Assembly (NCBI GenBank): GCA_022925895.1
Contig: JAKSYS010000422.1
Span: 1 to 53,851, forward strand
Direction: 5' to 3'
Source of the DNA: Fragilaria crotonensis
Lineage: Eukaryota; Bacillariophyta; Fragilariophyceae; Fragilariales; Fragilariaceae
Length of the DNA: 53,851 bases
Each line of letters opens with the position of its first letter. Positions within the stretch are counted from its first letter, which is position 1. This document shows, piece by piece, positions 31,763-44,090 of the stretch. Below the pieces are notes generated by a model. The model was not told the origin of the DNA, did not search any database, and was given only the letters and a program-made list of their open reading frames with translations. Made by a program: the position numbers and the translations under genes.

Positions 31763-34700
31763 TTACAGCAATGAGCAGCACTTGTTGGCTGCCATTCGTT
31801 GTTTTGAGTCGCCTGCTGAAAATCTTTCCGAAGGTGTTGCGGATTCGGAAACGATGATTTTTGCATCATTTGTCGACGGTACGTTTCCGTTGCTCGATGG
31901 AGCATGTGGGGTATCGTCCAGAAGCGTTCCCTGCAGACGAGTAACCTCACCCGAGGCTTCCTCGGCGAATTCATCGTCCACATCGTCTAAATCGTCATCC
32001 ATCAAATTGATGTCATCCAGAGCCAACCTCGCTTGTTGAACCATGAACGTGTCCGACTTGTCGTTGCCTGAGGCAAACACTACTCTGGTCAACACTATAC
32101 GACCTCGTTCCATAAGTGCTTGGAAATCATCGGTAGTATGGCACTTGATTCGAGCCAACAGGCTGCAAAGTTCACCAATCATTGCGTAACCTATGTATTG
32201 CAGATCAGAGTCGAAGATGCCTTTCTCGGGGTCTAATACCCATTTTTGGATCTGCACGAGCACTTCGTCGTCAAACTGATTGTCCTCAATCATTCCGAGA
32301 ACTTGAAACAAGTAAGCGATAGGATTGAAGAGCGGGAGCCATCGCGTTGAGTGTCCCTGTAGATCATGGAAGGGGTTGATAGCGTATTTGAACAGAATCG
32401 TTTCTGCCCCACGTGCCTTCTTTGTTGCTTTTAAAACAATAAGTATCGGGAACAGCAAGTCCAACGATGTGTCAACATCACGAGGATCAAACTGGGAGAG
32501 AAGTTCTCCGATCACAACAGCTATCTGATGCTCTGCCATATCCTGGTGCCCTGTGAGCATATACCACTGCACAGAATCAGCGAAGCATTGTGCTGCATAG
32601 TCTTTTCCGTATTCCTCCCTCAGCCCACTAGAGTGCTCTTCAACAATGTAAACCTGCTCGAGTTCCTTCTGGACTTTCACAGCGATGTCGAACCTACCCA
32701 AGCTGGCGAAGTAGGAGGCTTTCATCGCAAGAGCTCGAGAAATATGGATAACGTCCTCCCGCTCGATTGCTTCACGGAGGAAGCTTTCAACAAGTTGTTC
32801 ACTGTTCTCGAGCACGTCCGAGGCATGTCTTTGAATTGCGGTGCAGCATAGTCCTGATAGGATCGGGAGTACGAGTTCCGCATTCAGTTTCGCTGCTTTT
32901 GGAGATGTAGTCATGATTGTGTGCGCATCTCTGAACGTGGTAGCACATTGCTCATGCTCGCCCAGGTGTGCATGACATTTTGCGATTCGGATGTAAAGGC
33001 GCAAAATGAACTCAACAGTGGCGGGAGGAGCCGAGGCTGGGCGCCAAACTTCATTCTCGTCTCGTGTTCGAAATCCCTCTTCGGGGTCGCCCGCGCTTTC
33101 GTAGCACATTTCTAAGGCATCACGGTACAAATCCAAACTCTGTGCCGACAAGTCCCACTCCTCCAGACGCAAACCCACCGATAAAGCGAGTGGGGCAGCC
33201 TGCCGAAGTCACCACAAGATTTCCAATGATCGAATAATGTCAAAAGCCGTCCAATGTCAATGCTTTCCATTGACAGATCTTGCTCCCTTTCCATCGCTTC
33301 TGCGATGCTTCGATGCATGTGAACCTTATGTTCTGATAGCATCGCGTCAAGCACACTCTTTCTCCACATGGCATGACTGAACTGAAAAAACCGGTCATCA
33401 ACAGCATTTCCTGACGGCGGTAAATTCCTAACATCCAAGTGTGATCCTCTACCGGACCAAAGCGACAAATCATCATCATCGTCGTCCTCGACGTCCTCCA
33501 CAAGTATCAACTCATCCACGGCAGCGTTTAGCGAAAGTTCTAGCACTAGATCGTCCAGTTCCGGGTGGAAACGAATGACGTCTGCCAGAGAAAACGACAT
33601 ACCGAGCACAGCGCAAGTTTGAAGAACACGCCGGACTCCCCTATCCAGCGAGTCAAAACGGTTGAGGAATGACAATTCAATAGCTGCGACATTGTTGGAC
33701 CCAATACGCCTCTGTTCTACCTCAGCATCGGGAGTCCATTTCAGCGTGCCTGAGACATCATCGACTTCGACTGTTTGGTTTCTCTTTATGCTCTCAAGTA
33801 ACTCGATGACGTAGATAGCTATGCCTCCGGTCTTCTGATATATGTCATTGCTCAGCTGCTCGTCAATAATGTCAACATCGCAATCCAATACCCTTGCGAT
33901 CAACGAGCGGACTTCGTCAAGTTCCAACGGTCCAATGTTCACCTCAATGATTCCTTTGCGCGCCTGCATATGATTGTGCCACGGAGCCACAGACGACATT
34001 CGTCGCAGGGCTTGTGTCTCCTGCGACCGCATAGCACCCATGATCAAAATATTCTTTCCCTCCTCGCAGAGAACGCGAATGACTTTCCATGTTAAAGAAT
34101 CGATCCACTGGAAGTCATCAAGAAAAATAATCGTGAGATCGGCGAACTCTGTCAGCCGCATGTACGCGCTAGCGAGAAAGCCAACCACTTCCTCAATCGA
34201 GGGCACTCGACCATCGACATGAGTCGTTGGCGTGGCCCCTTCAAGCCCCAGCCACTGAGATCCTACAACGTCAGCGAATTCGTGCGGATACTTGACCTCT
34301 TCACATACATCGCACAGCTTTTTCAGGTATGGAATGTTCCCAGACCTGGTTGACCGCATGGATGACAGTGAATGACTGCTATCGGTGCGTTGAAGTTTCT
34401 TTGTGGGCTGCGGGGCCCATTGTGGCATTCGAGAGAGCGACGCACGGCGTGCCTGCCCCCCAGAGCCATGCCTGAGAGATCCACGGCGCTCAAATTGCAT
34501 AATTCTGCGCTGCGACAAAGCTCGCTTACTGTCGTCATTAGATGAGATGAAGCTCCCGTCCGCCATGCATCGCTCACGAATTCCACACAAGAAAATTCTT
34601 CTGAACGCGCTTAGAGGGACTCGCTGCTCAGACTCAGTACTTGCTGATCTGTGAAAAAAAATCTTTTGTTGGTTCAAGCTTGCGTAGAGTTTCATTTCGT

Positions 34701-37493
34701 CGTAAACTTTAAGCCCGAGGGCCGTCTTTCCGATGCCAGGTTCACCAATGATAAAAGCCATCACTGTCGATGCATGCGGGTCACCAATTATCTCCTTGGC
34801 CACGCCAGTAAGTTCGGCCACGTCTCTTCCTCGACCTATGAAACCATGAGTTAAACCACGTTTCTTGTTGTTCACAGCATGCAGAGGCTCAAAAATGATG
34901 ACAGGTTTGTTGTATCCCTTCGCTTCTACTGGAGGCAGCCTCTTGAAGGCATACTTCGAGTCAGCGTGAGCTTGAGCGGCTTCGTCAACAAGGATCCCAT
35001 TGTTGTTTTTCGAATACATCAGACGGGCTGCGAGATTCACAGGGGCGCCCATTACAGCGAATTCATGACGGTGGACGCCCCCACAACACCGCAATATGCT
35101 TTTCCAAGGGTCGCACCAATCTTGTTTTCCACGTGAAGCTCGTTTTTCAGTGCATTGTGAATAGCGAAGGTAGCTGGAAGCGCATGGTTGGTAACCATGT
35201 TAGCAAAAGTTGAGCCACGTAACCCAAAGGTTCCGATTAGTACAACACCTTTATCATCCACAATAAACTGTCGCAGCTGACCACGAAACTTATGAAGTTC
35301 ACGACACGTGACCTGCATAATTCGCTGAAGTTTGTTGAAGAGGGCTGCATCCGTGACAGGGTCATGCGTAATTCTCGGGTCGATGTTTGCGTTGATAAAC
35401 ATTGTGTACACAAGTCGTAGCTCGGCTTCCGCAATATGTCGATCATGTGTCGTGAGGCTAGAGCGAATGTGACCATGCCCGTGTTGCGAAGTTGTGACAT
35501 CCAGTTCATCATCTCGGACAACATGATGGACGTAAAGCGAGAGCTGGCGATGAAGACGCTCGAGCATAAGGGAATCCATTTCTGCACACTTATCCAAGAG
35601 AGACTCACAATAAGCCGTTGTCATCTCCTCAGTCGAAATGATTGATGTATAATGTTTGGTCCTCACAATCGGACTAAAGAATGCGTCTTTCCTCGCCGCT
35701 ATGCGCGCGGGCCCATCTATCGCCAATAATTCATCAGAAAGGTCACATGTTTGCTTCAGCACCTGGATGACCTCCCACGACGCAAACACTTCACCCTCCG
35801 AAGCCTTGCCTTCCGCATCTGAAACTTGGTCGATTGGATCACCCAGAAACAAAAATTCACGTCTGGTTTCGAGAATTTCATCATCCGAGTTGACACTATC
35901 TCCGACATGAATTCCGACTAGTGACCCACATCCAACACCACAATGAACATTCAGCATTGTATCGCATTTGCCTTGTTGATCTGTCCCAAACGAAATTGAA
36001 AGTTCACGTGATGTTTGGAGCTGGAAGTCGCTATACAGCTCAACAATCGAAGCGGCACATTGTGATGCAGCCAAAACACAATCAGCAATAGATCTCTCCT
36101 CGGAGATATTTGCGACATCTGTGTTCAACGATAAAAAACTGGTCCTCAAATTCGTCAGTGGGTGGTTTTGCAGTCTCCTAATCGTTTCAGCTTCAACTTC
36201 ATCTCTTGTTATAACACGCCATTCGGCAAAGAAAGCGTCCCCGGCGAATTTGAGGATATCACCGCCGAACTTGACGACTTCGTCCACTAGCATACGAAAG
36301 TACGTATTGATAACCTAATGACAACAAATTAGTAACATCCGACTACGGCACCAACAACACGCACAGTTCACATACCTTTGACAACGACTCTACATCGAGA
36401 ATTGTCGATAATTTGGTGAATCCCGAAATATCGACGAAGACGAGCGCACATTCTCGCTTTGTAGTGAAGGGCACTTTGAGCATATTTTGAGACACTTGCC
36501 TGCGTGCCACACTCTCAGTCATCCGGCCCCGTGAGATCCGGGATTTAGCCTCTTGCTGCTTCGAGAATCTATCGATCTTGCGTCGTCCTCCGAAAGAGAA
36601 CTCAAACTATCGTCATCCGAATCCATGGGCCTCGGCGATCGACGTGATCGTGAAGGTGACATTTCAATTTCGGTTGAACAGTGTTTGAACTCATTTGACG
36701 ACAGATCCTCCAGAACGCATTTAGGTGTGTGAAAGGAAAACCACGCCAAACTTTCAATCAAATGTTCCTTGTACAGAGAGAGTCGATGCCTCTGTCTGGC
36801 GTCGGGCCGCGCAGTTATACTTGGCGCAAGTGTCGAGTCGTATTCGCTATGAGAAGTACTACACTCGATAGGGTCCCCATAATTGTCGGGTTTGTGCTTC
36901 CTGGCTGCCAAACTCATTGCCTTCGAAGGCATGCACCTTTCTAGCGACTGCGACCTGTTCTTCGTCATGATGGAGATCGATTCCTTGGTCTCGGACCGCG
37001 ATCGCGAAATTTCATCCGGTGGCGCCAGCGCAGCAAAGTAGTCCACCCGGTCGTCACTCAACGCGGTGCCTCGGCTGCGAGAGCTAAGACTCAAATCTCC
37101 ATCACTCAAATGTCCAGAGGATTTCACTTGTTCACCGTGTGGGAACGTCTTGTTTCGTTTGGAACATCCTGTGCGACCTTTGCGTCTGCCACGGATCTTT
37201 TGCTTTATCGGTGCAGTACCCTTTTCAAGATTGGATGTCATTTCCAGGCTTTGTCCTCCAGGAAGTTGGGGAAGCGATTTATTCTTATCGTATCCCAAGT
37301 CACCCCACGAATCGCAGGAGATGATACTATCGTGAAAATTTTCAGAAGAGGGAGCTGCTGGCTCCTTGTGAGCGCGTGCAATTTGGAGGACGGGTTCCAT
37401 TGGAAGAACCATATCGCCCTCAGATAGCGTACTTTCCGAAAGCGACCTTGTCCTCCCCTCCTCGTTCGTAAGGCCTTCCTCAGAATTATGCAT
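31763..37493 (-). CDS. Soluble adenylyl cyclase-like protein: two class III cyclase domains, AAA/NACHT-type ATPase, helical repeats
   Basis: One ~1,850-residue gene on the minus strand. N-terminal ~320 residues are Ser/Arg-rich and disordered (37493-36519). Cyclase domain 1: CALVFVDISGFTKLSTIL (metal Asp) and KFGGDILKFAGDAFFAEW, split by an intron at 36315-36375 (61 bp, GTATGT...CATTAG). Cyclase domain 2: GTFGLRGSTFANMVTNHALPATFAIHNAL and HEFAVMGAPVNLAARLM, very like ADCY10. Then a P-loop ATPase: Walker A GEPGIGKTALG, Walker B LTIIFLDDFQW. Then helical repeats to the end, which is NKCCSLL, a CaaX-type terminus. The frame changes near 36570-36600, ~35075 (a G5 run where G6 would restore the frame) and ~33150; I read these as sequence errors or lesions. 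ADCY10 homologs make cAMP and respond to bicarbonate; that role is inference here. Confidence 0.85.
36315..36375 (-). other. Intron in the cyclase gene (61 bp)
   Basis: Minus-strand GTATGTGAAC...TTGTCATTAG. Removal joins LDVESLSK to VINTYFRMLVDEVVKFGGD in frame, giving a normal cyclase domain. Confidence 0.85.
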
Positions 37494-38260
37494 TGAAGAA
37501 GCGTTGATAAAATCCCTTCAGGGGATGTCCGTAATGCTGATGCTTTCTAATGTAAGCAAACGACAACGCTCTATTGATCGTAGGGTCAGGTTTGTACCTG
37601 GAATCAGACAGAGTGGGTGAGGGGTAAGGCATTATTGACTGCTTGAACCAACAATGACCGGTCGTGACTCGTGACGTGCGAAGCTCAAACAGGACATCGT
37701 AATATTTCAAACTTAGAACACGCGTCGAGAAAAAGATTTGCTCACTTCTTTAATGCGAAACCGTGGTTTACATTTTTAGATCATCATTTAGATGAGATCC
37801 AAGGTTCAAGTCACCAATCGGCGAATCATATTTTTGGAGATCTACATAGAGAGCTGTGGAACGTAAACACCACGAGTTCGAGAAGGGCATAAATGTCATT
37901 TGAGTACCTGGTAACTGGTACTGGAGTACCTTAGGCATTTTACAGTAGTTGGAGTACCTTGTATTCCAAGGCAAAGGCGGCATTGTGACATTCCTCGGGC
38001 ACCGTGGTTGACGTGTTCGGTGTTTGGTGTTCTTGATTGTCGCTATGGTTGTGGTTTTACAGTGTACATCAAATATACTGTTATCCCGCTCGTTAGCAGT
38101 TAGCACCTCCAGGAAGGTCCGGCCATACCTAGAGTGAATCGTGAATAAGATGAAAACACGTGATACCCTGGAGGTGCAAATCGCTTCCATTCTGAGTCGT
38201 GGTGACGCAACGTGAGCATAGGCTGGCGCTATTATCATGTGAATGGCGCAAGGTGTAAAA
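37494..38260. other. Intergenic upstream of the cyclase gene
   Basis: No gene seen. Contains GAGTACCTGGTAACTGGTAC words at 37902-37921. Confidence 0.5.
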
Positions 38261-38537
38261 TTACTGACGGTCAGTGAAAAATTGCTGACGGTCAGTAAAA
38301 ATTTACTTATGGTCAGTAAAAATTTGCTGACGGTCAGTAAAAAATTGCTGACGGTCAGAAAGAAATTGCTGACGGTCAGAAGAAATTACTGTCGTAAGAA
38401 CATACCATGTGTCCACGAAAGCTTCTTAAAGACAAATCAGATTTACTGACGGTCAGCAATTTTTTGCTGACGGTCAGTAAATATTTGCTGTCGGTCAGCA
38501 ATTTTTTACTGACGGTCAGCAATTTTTTACTTACGAG
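38261..38537. repeat. Two-block array of 21-bp near-palindromic units
   Basis: Six or seven units of TTGCTGACGGTCAGTAAAAA (21-bp period) at 38261-38395, a ~45-bp spacer, and four units at 38443-38526 with the flanks inverted in character (CAGCAATTTT instead of CAGTAAAAAT). The core CTGACGGTCAG is a palindrome around a central base. GCAAGGT (38239-38245 region) and ACCTTGC (about 38545-38551) flank the whole as a short inverted repeat. Seven-residue peptide repeats (LLTVSKK) in several frames follow from the 21-bp period and are not evidence of a gene. Confidence 0.85.
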
Positions 38538-40489
38538 GAGAAAACCTTGCCGGCTCGTTTGCATCGACCAATCGAGCTACAAATCTCGCAATACAAACAA
38601 TTAGGAAAATCCGTGACGCATATCTGACGACGGTCACAAACTTAACGGCTGAAACGTGCTTGGGCCGGACCTTCCAGGAAATTTTGTTCATCGTATCAAT
38701 CGACAGAGGTAGGCTTCAGCCTAGTACACTCCAAGCAGATCCCCTACTAGTTCTAGTACTTGGATCCACAGATGAGGAGTTTGTTGTTTATCCATAGCAA
38801 GGCGATGAATCAGCCACCGCTGTTTGCTAGCTAGCAGTGCTGTGAAATATTAGCACATTCCTTCAAGATCGCAATTATGCAGGTTCCAGACAGCATGCAA
38901 CTTATGAAAGTGGCGTACCCAATTGAATTCAGGTTATCAAACAGTGGGTAAAACGTCCTGGTAGCATCTACAGAACTCCTTTCCACAAATGTTTCTTTGT
39001 GTCTTGTTGGCATCCTGGAATCCTGTATTTCAACAAGAAGCAACACCTCTGCGCTTGGGGGCATTACTTAGAGTGTAGACCCAAATCCTCTCTTTGCTCT
39101 TTAATCCTCGAGACCATTAGGACGTCTCAGCACTTGGGTACGCATCTGAGTACTTTGCAGTCGTAATCTTAGCTATTATGTGTTCCCAGGATAAAAATGC
39201 ATCATCTCCTTGTTTCTTGTACTGTTGTGTTTAGAAGCTGCAGAAGTGTTTGAGCACAAGCATCACTTTTTGAGCATAGCAAGCAAGACTTTCTTGCTAA
39301 TCATCCTATCATTGTTTACTGGATTACTGAGCTACTGCTGAACACACATTATCATGTTCTATGATAGGTGGTTAAGCACAGCAGACAAGTGTATTTAAGT
39401 GAAATAGCTAATGAATCCATTGGTAGGATTTTTGTCAAGGGAAGGTTCATCATAGGCTAGTATTTGTCTGCTTATCTGAATCATCATGTAATGCCTGTCC
39501 AACAGAACAAATGTATTTTACGGTAATGGATTCTAGAAGATGATGCTATACGACAGTGGCTGGTGGTGGCGTAGATTCCATCAATGATCATTGCTTCAAC
39601 ATTAAAAATGGACTAGAAAATGGTTTTTCTCAATGCAAAGCAGACTTTCTATTGGTGCGAAGGTGATGCACGAGAGGCTGCTAGTGTTTAGCCAATGGTT
39701 CAAATGGCTGGGGTGTTGGTGAGGAAGGACTGGCAGCAGTCGTATACTGATCAACACCAAGAAACAAGACAAGCTACGAAAGAATCCAGACTTCTGGCAT
39801 TTCTTTGTGACAAAAAGACAAGGCAATTACACAATGACAAGTGCATCCACATATCACAGGTGTCCCTCTTATCATCTTCATCAGTGTATCAGAAATGCAT
39901 AGGAACAACGGCCTTATTTTTGGCCTTATCCCTTTATCTTCATGTTCAGTGTCCATGGAATCGAATCTCACGTTGTTCCAACGAGTCAATATGTTTATCC
40001 TCTCGACAGCAATCGGAATTATGATTATAAATTTATTCAGTGCCTCCTTCACAGTTGTTGAACATCTTAACATCTTCCATTCTTAACAATCGCACTGTAT
40101 GCGATACGATGAAATCTTCAAAATGCTACCAGGTACAAAGTTCACAACTATACTATCAGTAGTACGTAGTACTCGTATTCCAGTATACCGTCGTAAGTCT
40201 TTTATGGTGCTGACGTGCTGACAGTACCATACAGAAACAATACCTCTATTCATGCAGTCTCCGTATTGAAACACAGAACACGAACTAAGAAACATGGAAC
40301 ACGCACACAACGCTTCAGAAAAAAATTTCGAGGTACTAGTACTAGTAGTTGTGCTGAATTGTGTGTATCGGTGTGAAAGAGCTTCAGTTAACTTCATTTC
40401 ATTGAACTGTCTGTTGACCAATGCTTCATTGTTTTCTCTTGTTTGTTTGAGTAAGGGCTTATTCTACGAATTGACCCGATTTCTGTGTC
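38538..40489. other. Intergenic, ~1.9 kb
   Basis: No supported gene. The frame 39841-40086 is hydrophobic (ITGVPLIIFISVSEM, NMFILSTAIGIMIINLFSAS) and might be a relic of a membrane protein, but nothing recognisable surrounds it. Confidence 0.4.
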
Positions 40490-41657
40490 ATGTCTCATAA
40501 GGTACATGTAGATGACAGAACAGGAAGGACAGAGGCCTCGTCCGGTGATTTCGTTTTGTTCGATGACAGCAATAGTCAGCCGTTTGTCTTTGACGATGAT
40601 GCCTTTGGCCTGTATGATGCACACGGTATTCATCGTCGACAATACTCAACTGCATCACTGTCAACCAATGACGGTATAACTGTTCTGAGAGGTACGAACT
40701 CAAGCGCATCGCGTCATCAAGACGACGTATTTGGGTGGACATCCAACCTCACCGGAAGGTTCTTGAACAATTTGTGGTTCAAGAGAATACTCCTTGCAAT
40801 AATCATTGCCCAGAGTATTCTGGTGGCAATATCCACAACCAAATACGTTACAAGTGATGAAGAGCTGTCTAGCATGTTTTGGTCGGTACGCCAGGGTTTC
40901 TTGTGTCTGTTTACTGTCGAGCTCTTGTTACGGTTGATCCGTTATCGCTTCAACATTTTCCGGAGCGGCTGGCTGCTATTTGATGTGCTTGTGATTGGAG
41001 GGTCGTGGATACTACCACAATTGCTAGTGTTGAGGACGTTCCGTGTGTTACGGTCGCTCCGACATGCCACCCGCTTTCATCAGATCCGCGATATTACTCT
41101 AGCACTGGGCAAGGTGCTTCACAAGGCCATGGGGGTTGTTTACTTTTTGGCCATTATATTTTATGTCTTTGCCGTGATCTTTACCAGCTATTACAAGGAC
41201 GAATTTGTTGAGTTTCGACGACTTGACGCCACATTTTTTACGCTATTTCAAGTCATGACTCTAGATGATTGGTCGGAACTTGCCCGACGAGTCATGGAGG
41301 ATCATGAGTTGGCGTGGTTGCCGTTTTGTACATTCATCACGTTATCTGCTTTCTTTGTGGTCAATTTCGTAGTTGTCATCATGATTCAGGGGGGTGGCTC
41401 CTCATCCAGATCTTTTGCAGGACGACGCTGGACAACACGAAACGCAAATGACGCGTCGACTCGAGACCAAGGTGGATCAACTATTGGGGATTGTTGAGGC
41501 CATTCGACAAAAACAAAATCATATGGACTCGCTAGTAGCTTCCATGAGAAGTGGTGTTGCATCCGAAACAGCGACATTGCCGACTTTGCGCATGGGCAGT
41601 TTTGAAGACTCCTCGAGAACTGACGATCTGGACTTGACATTATTGAAGAAGGATTGA
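40490..41657 (+). CDS. One-domain voltage-gated cation channel (EukCat-like), one frame change
   Basis: ATG at 40490; ~388 residues if the frame change is ignored. Six-helix ion transport domain: S1 ~98-116, S2 ~128-150, S3 ~159-172, S4 LLVLRTFRVLRSLRHATRFHQIR (179 onward in part) with Arg at every third position, S5 ~215-233, pore loop FFTLFQVMTLDDWSELARR with filter TLDDW at 257-261, S6 FITLSAFFVVNFVVVIMIQ. A single domain means the channel must form a tetramer, as diatom EukCat and bacterial NaV channels do. Just after S6 the frame shifts in a run of six G (~41387-41394); with five G it continues as QDDAGQHETQMTRRLETKVD and a coiled-coil-like LGIVEAIRQKQNHMDSL to the stop at 41657. Likely plasma membrane Na+/Ca2+ conductance. 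Confidence 0.87.
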
Positions 41658-41864
41658 TCGCTCCACCAGGTTCATCTTGAAATTCGTTGGCGATGCGCTT
41701 CTGAGCCATTGCTTTCGCTCTGCCTTCTACTCGTTTGGCAAGTTTTACCTGCTACCATAAACCATAGAAACCAATGCAATCTACGAAGTCGTGCAAAATT
41801 CTTCCACCCTTCCCATACCTCAGCAAATGATGTGTTAATAATGGCATACTAAAGTACAGAACCG
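41658..41864. other. Intergenic between channel and Crypton dimer
   Basis: Short; no gene. Ends with ACCGGGTACT at the Crypton border. Confidence 0.5.
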
Positions 41865-42039
41865 GGTACTGTGGTCGTGCCTAAAATTCTTAAAACTCAT
41901 GGTACAACTCTGTAGGAGGATACTACGATCGCTGTAGGAAAACCCTCCATGCTTTCACCGCGTGAAGTAACTCGCGAAGTACAAAAATTTTACAGTGCAC
42001 AACGGTACAGTAGTAGTATGAAGTATGAAGTATGAAGCT

Positions 42040-44090
42040 TCGTTTTATAATACGAGGTTTGGATTCATCGTGCCATTTTTTTTTATCTCGTTTCAATCCG
42101 TTGATGATGTTGCTCACACTTGTTTGCCCTCCATACACTGCATAGATTTTATCTATGCCCGAATCAGCTGTGTGACCTTGTCTGACAAGGCCACTTATCA
42201 AGTCCCACACAACCTTCCTGCGGTGATATTTGTGCTTGGAGCGACCGCGCTCAGTATAGGAAAAAGCTTTGCAGCTTTCCTCCCACCGACCCCAAACTCA
42301 TACTCCTGCCAGAGGTCATGAAGACTCCTGGGCGTTGGCATGAGGGTCGCAAGCATCATTGCACGGTCGCCCCTGCATGCTGGGCTGCCACTCCCCTTGG
42401 TTTTGTTGATTTGTCGCCGCCGTCGCCAGAACAGTCAAATTTCTCGTTGGTCGCATCGCGAGTCGTCGAACATTTCCATTCACAATCCCAAAGTTTCGTT
42501 CCATACTTATTTTCAACCCAGAAATAGAACTCTTCATTTCCATATTCTCCTGCCTCAACGCCAATAGACATGATTGCATTCCCGTTAACTGATTTCGAAA
42601 GTTTGCATGCGATCCCTGCATACCAAAAGCTCTATTACCTCCGCCACCACCTTCTCCACCCTCCTCCAACTCTCCAATTGTATCAATGAATACTGCTCCA
42701 AAATCTCCCGACACCACAACCGCCAGTTTTTGGACAGGATTTTTATATATCGCACTTTGTTCGGCATCCAACTCCGAATCGCCACCGCAAACGTGAGCCC
42801 AATCTGAAAGCACCTTGTCCTTAAATTCCACAGGGATGTGATCATCAGCAAATGGCGACGTGATCATCCACATCAACGCCTTACCAAGCACAAGGCAAGC
42901 CGAATCAGGGAGCCTCTTCCTCGCGTTTGGCACAACGTGGCTCAGAACAAACGAGTCCATCATCGCCGAGTCAACTGCTGGATTTGTTTTGTAAATACAT
43001 GGACCGCCACCGCAAAGGACAGCACCAACCTTTGCGTCTGGATATGGCAACTCTGTATCGTCATATACATCTGACACGCGACCTACCCTTTCCAGCGACC
43101 CCGAATATCTTTTTCATCTTTGTGGATACCGCAAGATCGAACATACGTACATGCAAACTTACGAATACTGTGCGAGCCCAACAATAATTTCTTTGCATTC
43201 TCCTCTTCCTCGTGAAATTCGCGTCTTTTGAACATCTTTGTCATAAAGGATTGTATCATTGACTTTGCCTTTTGACCTCCCTCTGGAATCCGAAAGTCAT
43301 CGCAAAAACAAAGAGATACGGAGATTCCATTGCTGGTGGATACATTTTTAAATTCAATTCGAGCCACAATCCAAGTGACCACAATACGCAATAGATAGGA
43401 TTCATTGACCCCAATACAAGCTGGAATGGCGCATCTCGTTCATCGTTCACATTCTTTGACCAGTTGAGTCTTACCTTCAATGAATGAGAGAATTTATCAT
43501 GCACACGAACGTGCTCTAGTACAACCTGTGTGAGTCGTCGATTCGAGCAATCATGTGGAATTGAAAATTGACAAGCGCACTTATACCATACCTTTTCCAT
43601 GATGATGCGTGAGCTGTAGTCCGCCTGTCATTTTCATTGCCAGCTTCAAGCAAAAGTTTATGCATACTCTCAAATTCTTTTCCTACCATCGGACGTCGTA
43701 CCTGAGATTTGCACCCTGCTTCCGCACTTCTTTCTTCTTCACCGCTTTCAAAAGATCAAGCACATCCTTACTCTGCGTTGGGTTCCCTTCTGTTCTTGTC
43801 ACACTCCACTTGTCTCGATTCGGCATCCAGAAAGAAATTGCCTTCTTGTCAAAGGATATTGCTGAGTGTCGACTATGAATAGGATTCGTGTCCGGAGATG
43901 GAAATTCTGAACCGTACGCCTTCAACCTCATATACCTACACACATCCAATGGGATCACTGCTGTCAACTCTGCTTCGGTGAATACGTGGTCCCTTTCATA
44001 TGAATCGCCTGGCAGACGCTGATGAAGAAATGACATGAACGCTGCGAGGACGCTCTTGTATCGCTTAAGTGTTTGAGGATCAACTGACAT
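42040..44090 (-). pseudogene. Crypton tyrosine recombinase, copy 1 (several frame changes)
   Basis: Starts MSVDPQTLKRYKSVLAAFMS at 44090. N-terminal part: ISFWMPNRDKWSV, GNPTQSKDVLDLLKAVKKKE. Middle: LVNFQFHMIARIDD, VRLNWSKNVNDERDAPFQLV, LGSMNPIYCVLWSLGLWLEL, ESPYLFVF. Catalytic part: GSHSIRKFACTYVRSCGIHK with His codon 43170-43172 and Arg codon 43161-43163 (HxxR), RGRWKG with Trp codon 43092-43094, and nucleophile-type Tyr in SDVYDD at 43063-43065, then LPYPDAKVGAVLCGGGPC. A C-terminal region runs through ALRQENMEMKSSISGLKIS to IDKIYAVYGGQTSVSNIING; the stop is not fixed (41923 to ~42040). Cryptons use such an enzyme to excise and insert through a circular DNA. Frames change at several places, one (GGAAAGGGTAGG, before the Tyr) shared with copy 2. 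Confidence 0.87.

Noticed and set aside
38261..38537. CRISPR array
   Set aside because: Units are adjacent without unique spacers and the window is eukaryotic.
38243..38604. ORFs with LLTVSKK heptads as a coiled-coil protein
   Set aside because: Same cause: a 21-bp tandem repeat read in several frames and on both strands.
43500..43600. An intron in the Crypton gene (GTATGG...ACACAG on the minus strand)
   Set aside because: The relic at 17.2 kb and the consensus of both copies show this stretch codes for LVNFQFHMIARIDD, so it is exon interrupted by indels.
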